From Bursaphelenchus xylophilus (lineage: Eukaryota; Nematoda; Chromadorea; Rhabditida; Aphelenchoididae), in assembly GCA_904066235.2 (NCBI GenBank), contig CAJFCV020000005.1:11899501-11963500 (forward strand): 64,000 nt of DNA, read 5' to 3'. Numbering within the stretch: position 1 is the first letter of the stretch; each line of letters opens with the position of its first letter. Below are positions 33,201-41,080 of this stretch, one piece after another. The translations under genes were made by a program, and so were the position numbers. The notes under the pieces were generated by a model, which ran no database searches, had not been told where the DNA came from, and saw only the letters and a program-made list of their open reading frames with translations.

Positions 33201-36200
33201 GTTCAATTCCTCTTCCCGGCAATAACTAAAAATAATATTGTAAGAGTAGCGTAAGTTACAAAAAAAAATTGTTTTAAAATAATTTTTGAAAAATATTATT
33301 ATCCTGTTAAAAAATTTAAAATTTGGGGAATCGTTGTGAGCTTGGACACAGTGAGGGATGCAAAGGCATTTTTCCACCGAGTATCGCATCCAATTTCCGG
33401 AATAATGCGGCGATTACGGTGGATCAAGACGCCGTATCATTGGAGAAAACTGCGGGAACATTGGCGTAAAGGTAGGACTGGGATTCTCAATATGTACATC
33501 TCTGATGTTTTCAAAGACGCCCTTGGTGATCGTGATATCATGCTGAAGCGTTTGGGTCAAACGCTTGCTGTCTGGGCAGATGATAAATTTAGTGACGATA
33601 TGAACAAAATCGTCATTTTTTAACGACAGGATAATAATATTTTTCAAAAAATATTTTAAAATATTTTTTTATGTAACTTACGCTACTCTTACAATATTAT
33701 TTTTATTTATTGCCGGGAAGAGGAATCGAACCCTGGCCCTTCCAGACAAAAGAAAAACTTGCGAACCACTCTGCTACCGAAGCTCACTTATCCAACACCG
33801 TTTTTTTGGAGGGTCTTTTCGGAACCTTTTTTGCGTGAACTTTGATGAGCCATAACTCTGCCCTCAGGGCCCGTAAACACTTTTGGACGCCAGATACTTC
33901 TTACACAGCCTGACGCCTTCACTGCCCACTAGGTCGCCAGTATGGATCGATCTGCGAAAAAAGTGACTTCCCTTGTAAGAATTTTTGGACTTCTGCGGCG
34001 CATCGTTGAAGACAGACGCTGCCAAAAAACTGTCTATCTGGATACAGTAGGGTATGGTATCTACATTTTGGCCAGCTTTCAAGAAGCTGTATTGTACTAT
34101 TCCCATGCTGCACCATCAAGAAGTAGTCATCACCTTGTTTTGGGGGGAGTCGGGCTTTGACAAGTCCCGCAGTGATACCCTAGGAGGCCTCCGTTCAGCA
34201 TATCTGGTCTGGTTGTCCCAGTAGGTCCTCTTTCCATCAGAGGCAACGATTCGATCCAGAAAACGGCACGCAAACGCGAGAAATGTAATGCTTCCACTCT
34301 TTGCTTTGATCCAATAAAATGGGAAAAATTTGCCGAGCATTTTTTGAATTCCATCGACATCGAATGGTTAGCCGCCGATTATTTCAACAGCCAGACGACG
34401 TCAGAGACGCGTTGAATGTTGATTCTAGGATGTTCGCCAACCGACGACCTCAGGGTAAATTGATAAAGTTCGGATTCCGTACTTTATCTTTGGGTCCCTT
34501 GCCGTCAAATCGTAATTTTTAAATCCATCGTTTCACCGTGTTCAGACTCAGAACACACTAGTCGAACACAGCGTTGATACTTTGCGTAGCTTCTGAAACT
34601 TTCGCGTCCTGTTTTTGCCCGTAAAAGATGACAGCACGAACCGACTTTTTTTTGATAATTTTCGATTAGGGCTAAATTACTGGAATTTGGTCCCAATATG
34701 ACAAACGATACATCAAACGAAAGCCTGAAATCTCAGCTACAAAATGTTGTAATATTTCAAAATTCCATCATCGCTTGCCTTTTTTAGAGGCTTTAAACTT
34801 TTCCCCTCTCACAGAGGGTCATTATTTGTTGGACAACCTAATATCAGACTGTTGGGCGGATAGCTGATCGTGAGGAGGAACGAAATTTGCTTTTGTTTCG
34901 GAAACAATTCATTTTCTAGGCGGATGCGATTTCCGAGCGGCAGAGTGCTCATTATTTTCCCGACAGACTGATAAAAGTAAAGAAGTCAATGGTCCCAAGT
35001 GCGACGCTTGGATTTTACTCGAATTTTTCACGCATCTTGGGAGGTCGATAGAGGCCGATATATGAATTCTTTAAGGTTTTAGCTTGCGATTTGCAGGCAC
35101 AGCCCGGATATTTAATGATATTTTCATCCGAGAGAGAGCACGCAAAAGGCGGAGACCGGTCAGAGAAAAAACAATTTTTGGCCATAGCTTTGCCAGTTTC
35201 TTGCGGAAAAAAATAATTTTTTGTGGAAACATTACCATATGCGGCAAAAATAACCACTAAACTTTTCACACCAAAATTTGCAAAAAAAAACACATTTTTA
35301 TCCAACTTTCGACCCAAAAATCTCGGTCTTTCTGCAAATCGCAGCCTTAAAGTCTCACATATTTATTAGAAAAAATTACTCTAAAATCGAGTCAAGTTTC
35401 ATCAAAATCTGAGCTTGGCACTTGTCGCACTTCGATTGCAAAAAACAACCGCAGAAAAAAGTCGATTTTTTCCAGAGAACTCACCACAACATCCAAAACC
35501 CTGCCCACGTCATTCAAATAAGTGATCCTAATGCAATTCAACAGCTCATCGGTGTGATCGATTCGCTCTTCAATGTCATACTGTAGCCAGTGGAGCGCGG
35601 CGATCAAGACTTGATCTTCGGAGCGGACCTTGAGATGGTCGTCTTTTAAGATCTTTCGCAGACCTTCAAAGTCCAAAAGACCAACTTCGGGGTTGTTGAA
35701 AACGAACTGAAAATTAAGTATAAAGGTGTCATATGCTTTCCCTCACCTCAAAGTTTTCCACAACGAATTTGTCGACGATTCGGGCCAATTCCTTCGACAG
35801 TCCCAACTCCTTCTCCAATCGCCAGACCTTGAAGCAGTTTCCATTGTCAATGTTCTCGATGAAGAACTGCACACATCGCGCTTGCAATTCGTCCACCTAA
35901 AGTGTAATTCCCGAGCGCTCTTCTCCTCTTACCATCAAGAAATTGGCGGCCAGCAGAATATCGACCGCATTTTTGTTGCTCAGTTCGGTGCGGCCCGTGT
36001 AGACAAAGTCCACAATCGCCGCTAGCGCTTCGGGTGTGACGTTCTGAAAGGAGAACGGCGAAAATGACTGTTGTAAACTAGAGTTTCAATAGTTGTAAAC
36101 CGGAGTTTCAAGTGTAACTTCATTGGTTTACAGATGGGCTACTGTATCAGTTTGTCGAGAAAATAATCAGCGCTCTGTCGCTGCGCCGATCCAATTGCTG

Positions 36201-37083
36201 AAGTTTTTGTTCAAAATTTACACATTCGTTGGAAATATGACCTAGAAAAATTGCTGAAAGTTTCAGCTCACGCTTACAAGCGCAGTTAAGATATTCAACG
36301 ATTTTTTCGGCCAAGAGATTGTACGGAATACGGAGGATGGTCAGAGAAACCCCCTTTTGGCCGTACCTTTGTCAGTTTCCCGCGGAAAAATTATTTTTTT
36401 TGTGTGTAAACACTATCCACTATAGTAAAAATAAGCACCAAACTTTTCACACCAAAATTTGCAAAAATAATTTTCCATTTTTTCCGAACCTTGGCTAAAA
36501 AATTTTGTTTCTTTCAGAAGTATCAAGGACATTGCGCTCATTATTTTCCCGACAGATTCATAGATGACTTACGGTCAGTTCAACTCGGTTGTGGCTTGAT
36601 TCCAGCATCCCCGAGCGAAGCATATGCCGGAAATAGCTGACGCCTGCGGCCATTAGGACCTTGTGAACGTTGAATACTTGGTCTTCACACTGAAAAATTG
36701 AGATGTACAAAATAAAAACAAAACAAATTTTTTGAGCTGATGAGTGCACATGGCAAGCAGTTTTATCTCACAACTGGTTGCGTGGTCTATATACGAGTCT
36801 GTCGGGAAAATAATGTGGATTTCTCAGGGCAGCATCTTGCCTCGTCTCAGCCTCGGAGCAAATCTCCAGCTGCGGCTAGCCCTCAAAAAGCGATGACGGA
36901 CGATTGCAAAATGTGAAAAACTCCACATTATTTTCCCGACAGATTGATAAACACACATAATATAAGATTATTTTTTCATCTCTTTTCTCTTACCACAATC
37001 TGCAAGTCGCAATACAGCCCCTCATTGCGCAATCTGGTTATGTTTACCGCGACCTGATGCCAGTAGTTCTCTTTACAACACAT
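30300..37083 (-). CDS. BTB-BACK-Kelch protein (KLHL/kel family), probable CUL3 adaptor
   Basis: Substrate adaptor of the Cullin-3 E3 ubiquitin ligase by family membership; about 566 residues, the usual KLHL length. Proposed minus-strand exons: 37083-36994, 36689-36573, 36043-35933, 35896-35747, 35706-35485, 32564-32340, 31862-31360, 30582-30300; the first six junctions are phase 0. BTB covers about residues 1-125 (YCDLQIV, VHKVLMAAGVSYFRHMLRSG, VDFVYTG), BACK about 130-230, then five to six Kelch blades with repeated GG plus Y and W motifs (RVYALGGCIQ, RLYVVGGF, RLYAVGGFNGQY). The ATG sits directly after a TTTCAG acceptor, so a 5' UTR intron, spliced leader or an unseen upstream exon is possible. 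The 2.9-kb intron 5 (35484-32565) holds a mariner element; intron 7 (31359-30583) holds repeats C and B. The particular target cannot be read from the sequence. Confidence 0.93.
30655..31318. repeat. Family C element split by later insertions (Kelch intron 7)
   Basis: Left arm CCCCAAGTGCGAGCCTTAAA at 30655 and right arm GAGCGTCGCACTTGGAGTAC at about 31290 enclose a GGCCC-rich patch (30820-30970) and a family B copy. Confidence 0.7.
31008..31254. repeat. Family B element inside a C element
   Basis: Ends TAGTGGGGGGCCTGATCC and GGATCAGGCCCTCGCTGTA. Confidence 0.8.
33147..33222 (+). other. tRNA-like segment with A- and B-box, left arm
   Basis: TAGCAGAGTGG at 33156-33166 fits the pol III A-box and GAGTTCAATTCC near 33199 is a one-mismatch B-box; the end CTTCCCGGCA resembles a tRNA 3' end. 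A proper acceptor stem cannot be drawn, so it is a tRNA-derived relic, not a tRNA gene. Confidence 0.6.
33712..33787 (-). other. tRNA-like segment with A- and B-box, right arm
   Basis: Inverted partner of the left-arm copy. Here the B-box is perfect (GGGTTCGATTCC, complement of 33722-33733) and the A-box TAGCAGAGTGG is the complement of 33766-33776. Confidence 0.6.
34843..34974. repeat. Family A element, interior I, left end degraded
   Basis: Abuts the mariner. Left end reads ATCAGACTGTTGGGCGGATA; right end ATTATTTTCCCGACAGACTG is intact. Confidence 0.7.
34990..35430. repeat. Family C element (Kelch intron 5)
   Basis: Left arm GGTCCCAAGTGCGACGCTTG, right arm CAAAATCTGAGCTTGGCACTTG. The right arm reaches to about 55 bp from the BACK exon at 35485. 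Confidence 0.75.
36147..36560. repeat. Family A element containing a family C fragment (Kelch intron 2)
   Basis: Ends ATCAGTTTGTCGAGAAAATA and TTATTTTCCCGACAGATTCA are 414 bp apart. The extra 36220-36530 contains family C phrases (CTGAAAGTTTCAGCTCACGC, GGAGGATGGTCAGAGAAAC). Confidence 0.72.
36797..36950. repeat. Family A element, interior II (Kelch intron 1)
   Basis: Ends GAGTCTGTCGGGAAAATAAT and ATTATTTTCCCGACAGATTG; interior GGAGCAAATCTCCAGCTGCG. Confidence 0.82.
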
Positions 37084-37905
37084 CTGAAAGCACTGATTTT
37101 TACACAAAGAAAAATTAACCGTTCTTTTGCAAAACCCCACGCAGTTCTTTGACTTTCAACTCAGAAACAGTAAAACATTTCACAATCAAGAATAAGCTCG
37201 AACACTCGTTCAGAAAACTGCTTGGAGCAAAGAGTTTTTAGAGTTTTCACAATGCGGTTGTGGCGTCTTTTGACGGAAATTCCAAGGAATTTTTAGCCTT
37301 GTATATTCAAAAAAGGATATTATGAACTGCAATGGCTCATTGGCCCTGGAAAAACCGCGTTAGAGCATTGAAAAAGAGTCATAAAAACGAGCAGTTGCAC
37401 TCAGAAAATAGACCGTGTTTTTGTTGTCATAACCAAAACAATTGAGGAGAAACCGAGGAAGGAGCCGGCCTTATCAGCCGAATTCTCAAAACGCGTGGTC
37501 AAAGGGTCTAAAGTCCCTCGGGGTATGACTTTCAACACGGCCGTTTCTGGTGGGATTCAACGCAAACGTAGATCGGGTGATGTGATATTCATATATTGCA
37601 AAAAAATGGTGATGATGGGATGCTCGTTGATGTGGCTTTGAAAACCTTTTTTCAACGATTGTATGAGCTCTTCGAATAGAACCCAATAAAATCTCGCTGC
37701 GGCGGGATCATCAAAGAGAAGAGATTGGGTTTGCATTGTAACGAGCTATTATCAATGATGTTTCGGAGTCATACTACAATGCAGCATAAATGATACTAGT
37801 CCGCTCGCATATGTAGTGGTTTTTGCGACACTCACTGCGCAAGAAAAGTGTGGGTGCAAGCGACAGCTCAAGCAAGTCTATTACGCCGCACGGCAATCCA
37901 AAATA
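37084..37905. other. Region upstream of the first supported Kelch exon
   Basis: About 800 bp without a recognised repeat family. Should contain the 5' end or 5' intron of the Kelch gene, whose ATG directly follows an acceptor; no earlier coding exon is apparent. Confidence 0.35.
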
Positions 37906-37908
37906 CAG

Positions 37909-38139
37909 TGAGGGACCTGATCCAATGGCAAAAAATGTCTCATTTTGCATTTCGGAAAGGACCAAAATGACTCCAAACCCTTCCCTTCTCGAAGCTAGAA
38001 AAACTCCGCTTTGAAAAGCGCGCCCTTTCCTTCAAGGCTCTTTAAAGCTTAGAGAAGGGAAGGGTTGGAGACATTTTGGTCCCTTCCGGGATGCAAAATG
38101 AGATGTTTTTTGCCATTGGATCCGGTCCCTCACTGTAGA
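37909..38139. repeat. Family B element, variant interior
   Basis: Ends CAGTGAGGGACCTGATCCAA and TTGGATCCGGTCCCTCACTG, flanked by TA. The interior (GGACCAAAATGACTCCAAAC) differs from the usual B interior although the termini match. Confidence 0.82.
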
Positions 38140-38344
38140 ACCAAAATGTCTCCTGCCTACTTTTGAATTTCGTTCAAACGAAGTGTCAAAATTCACAGAA
38201 GAAATAAAATAATTCCGAGAAAAACATTTTTCGGACGGAAAACCACACGAAAAATTCATTTTTGACATTTCGTTTGAATTCTACCGCTACAAGGTGGGCG
38301 AAGCGCCGAAAGGAGGAGGGAGACTCCCTGGGTTGCCGTGCGTC

Positions 38345-38425
38345 GTGCAAACAGCAAAAAAATTGCAAGATGAACTTTTGTTTTCTCGCTCGCAAAAATC
38401 ACTCCAGCGACTTTGCGAGCCGACC
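38345..38425. repeat. Family D right-end fragment
   Basis: AACTTTTGTTTTCTCGC followed by CAAAAATCACTCCAGCGACTTTG; the matching left end GGTTTTTGCGACACTCACTG lies at 37818, on the other side of the B element. Confidence 0.5.
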
Positions 38426-38594
38426 AGTACTTGCCCTTTAAATTGCTCACAGCGGTGTAAAAGTTGTTTTTTACACCACCGTAGACATCAACAGCCGTAA
38501 AGTAAATACCGGCCGTTCTCGGGGGCTCAGGAGACTGGTTAATTGGAAATCGAGCTACAGTAATCAGCCAGCTTTTGACGCTGTGGTGGCGCCT

Positions 38595-38750
38595 GGAATT
38601 GGACAGTGCAAACAGATATTTTTTTGAAATTTGCACTGTGCCAAAGGGGAAAATGCCCTGTGCGTTGGCGACAAGCACGGAAAAACATTCAAAATGCACC
38701 AAGCGAGGTTCAAAATGCAAGACGAAAAAATTGTCCATGCACTTTTTGAA
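38595..38750. repeat. Family D-related palindrome cluster, second copy
   Basis: Same order of phrases as 22420-22555: GACAGTGCAAAC, TTTGCACTGTGCCAAA, GTTGGCGACAAGC, CCATGCACTTT. Confidence 0.6.
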
Positions 38751-38759
38751 AATATGAAT

Positions 38760-39125
38760 AGCACTTTTCAATGTCCTTTTATCACTCTATAGGTTCTAAT
38801 AAAGACAAAAACAATCCACTCCCCAAACACAACCTTGAAAATCTCCCCAAAATCAACCCCCCACACCCAATGTAACCTCGAATGACCCAGGCAAATAACC
38901 AACACTGATAAAAGTGAAATGATCAACGGGGGGTCTTGCTCTCCTCTTCTTCTTCACGGGTAACCCCGACGTTGAGAAATCGGGCTTTTTCTCAACCGGG
39001 ACTTCCCATTTATATGCAGTGGGAATGCCCCCATCGCTTCTCGGTACACCCAATGGTGGGTGTAAAAAACAGAAAAGTTTACAGCGAAGATTGCAGCTGT
39101 TTGCTTCGGCCGTGAGAAAATAAAA
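38760..39125. other. Repeat-free stretch, possible promoter region of the Kelch gene
   Basis: About 300 bp of non-repetitive, locally C-rich sequence with TGATAAAAG and ATTTATATGC motifs, the only clearly non-transposon block between the Kelch and PARP genes. Promoter role is inference from position. Confidence 0.25.
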
Positions 39126-39130
39126 ATAAC

Positions 39131-39302
39131 GGTCTGTCGGGAAAATAATGAGGACTCTGTCGCAGCGAAAATCGCAGTGAAAATCGCAGTGAAAATCGCA
39201 ACGAAAATGGGTTGTGTAACGGTAAAATCAATTTTTTTGTCACTTCATCGACACAATTGGCACAGCGAAATTGTGCTCATTATTTTCCCGACAGACTGAT
39301 AG
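39131..39302. repeat. Family A element, interior I, with internal triplication
   Basis: Ends GGTCTGTCGGGAAAATAATG and ATTATTTTCCCGACAGACTG. The phrase CAGTGAAAATCG is repeated three times in the left half, lengthening the copy. Confidence 0.8.
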
Positions 39303-39683
39303 CGGCTGGAGGAGAAGCAACCAGTCTTTTTTTTTGTTGTTTTTGATGCGGAACGCGGTTCCAGTTGTAATTTACAATATCTTGCGGTGAAAAGAGCAAA
39401 AACGGAACAAAGAAAATTTAGATTACAGTTTGTTTTGGAACCGGCGACATTTTTTGGCTGATGCTTTTTATTGAAACCAGCGAGATTTGGAAGGAGAAAG
39501 GGGAGAATAACAATTTTTCAGTGGTTTCGATGGGAAAATGGGCATTTTATAGGGCAATGGGCTTTGTGGTGGCGAAAATACATTTTGGCTTTTGCGAAAA
39601 TGATCTGTTCGGTCAAGAGGACATGCAAAACGTAGAGAGAAATTTCGGGGAAAGCACTGACAATAGACCATATCATTACGGTA

Positions 39684-39931
39684 AAGACCCCGAAGCAGTT
39701 GCAAAACCGTATAATTTTGCATCCGGGAAGTATCAAAAATGTGGCAAAATACCTCCCATTATAATAAAGAATAACTTCGTTTTGAAATGCTCTCACGAAT
39801 TCTCTCACAAAAAGAGCTGGCGCGCTTTTAAAATCAGAATTTTTTCACTTGGAGAGGGAACCATTTTGCCACATTTTTGATACATCCCGGATCCAAAATG
39901 GCACGTTTTTTGCCAATGGCGCACCACTGTA
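39684..39931. repeat. Family B element
   Basis: Ends ACGGTAAAGACCCCGAAGCAG and TTTGCCAATGGCGCACCACTG; more diverged than most copies. Confidence 0.72.
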
Positions 39932-40495
39932 ACAAAATATAGTTTCAAAAAAATCGCATGCCCCTTGATGACTAACCCTTCGATTGGAGGAATCCCCGCC
40001 GACTTCGAACATCTGGGTTTCCCTTATCACATGTCGGACCTCCCCGAAGTATTCCCCGCGTTTTGTGTTGATCTTTTCGATATTACTGGTTTCGAAAACA
40101 AAGAGTGATTTCTTTATCTCATAACGACTCGAAAATGGGGGAGATGAAATGGAAATATGACAGAAACGAAATTTCTGAGGAAATTTCATGTTTTGATAAA
40201 AATAAAATCATGAAAAAATATAATAATGATTTCATTTTTGTCTTCGAAAAAAAACAAACAAACAAAAACAATATTTCTAAAAGAATTTTTTTGGTTGTAT
40301 CCGACGAAAAAAGGAATGGTAAGGGGGGACCAAGGCAGACTTTGAAATTTTTGTTTGAGGTATTGCAAAAAATTGTTTGTTAAAAACTCATCTTGATCTC
40401 TCCTTTTCTTTAAAATTAAAAAAAAATCCATTTTTGGTCTCCTCTTACCATAGCATTTTTTGAAAACAGAAAAATCATTGCCCAAAATTCGCCTA

Positions 40496-40947
40496 ACAGG
40501 AGCAGTACCCCAAGTGCGACGCTCAGATTTTGATGAAACTTGGCACAAATTTAGAATAATTTTTTCTAAGATATATGCGAGAATCCTAGCTCGCGCTTTG
40601 CAGAAACAACCGAGATTTTTAGATCGAAAGTCGGCGAAAATTTAGGACTTTTTGCCGAATTTCGGCACGAAAAGTTTCATGCCCATTTCTACCGTAAAGG
40701 ATAATGTTTCTACAAAAAATCAAATTTTTCCGCACGAAACTGCCAAAGTTATAGCCAAAAAGCGTTTTTCTCTCTGACCTCTCTCCACGTTTAGCGTGCT
40801 CTCTCGGCGGCATAAATCGTCCGATATCTCGGCGGCGCCTGCAAAGCGCGAGCTAAAACTTTCAGGAATTGATATTTAGTCTATTCCCGAAGTGTGTGCA
40901 AAATTTAAAGAAAATCTGAGCGTCGCACTTGGGGTACTTCCCTTGTA
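40496..40947. repeat. Family C element, best-preserved copy
   Basis: Left arm CAGGAGCAGTACCCCAAGTG and right arm CACTTGGGGTACTTCCCTTG, each flanked by TAA. Arms continue inward through CAGATTTTGATGAAACTTGG and the AGCTCGCGCTTTGCAGAAAC block. Confidence 0.85.
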
Positions 40948-41001
40948 AATCCGCCTCTTTGGACCAAATCTTTTTTTTTGTTTTTTGAGTAAACAACAAA
41001 A

Positions 41002-41007
41002 TTTATT
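41002..41007 (-). terminator. Poly(A) signal of the PARP gene
   Basis: AATAAA on the minus strand about 75 nt past the TAA stop. Confidence 0.55.
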
Positions 41008-41080
41008 TATTCACTGAAAATTCGTTGAATTCAATTTAAAATTCACAATTGAAATTTTTAACTTCAAAAATGAAAAAAAG

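Larger units (their letters stand above)
32957..33975. mobile_element. Tc4/Tc5-like foldback transposon inserted in the mariner
   Basis: 1019-bp element with inverted arms of about 300 bp. Ends are CAAGGGAAGTCACTTTTTTC and its complement. The flank is C-TAA on the left (32954-32956) and TAA-G on the right (33976-33978), a duplicated TNA inside CTNAG, the known Tc4/Tc5 target. The centre (about 33290-33650) has an ORF of 95 codons, 33336-33623, without recognised domain. Each arm carries a tRNA-like segment with pol III boxes. Confidence 0.85.
32582..34838 (-). mobile_element. Decayed mariner transposon in Kelch intron 5
   Basis: Ends GGTTGTCCAACAAATAATGA and the reverse complement, flanked by TA (32580-32581, 34839-34840). 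Minus-strand transposase remnants: FLDRIVASDGKRTYWDNQTR near 34250 corresponds to mariner F-RIVTGDEKWI-YDN, holding the first catalytic Asp; then SLRDLSKPDSPQNKVM and GIVQYSFLKAGQNV, matching the following mariner segments; and near 32780 SGREFDNQDTLEKAFKSFI, matching the C-terminus. Stops, frameshifts and a 1-kb insertion make it inactive. Without the insertion it would be about 1.24 kb. Confidence 0.9.
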
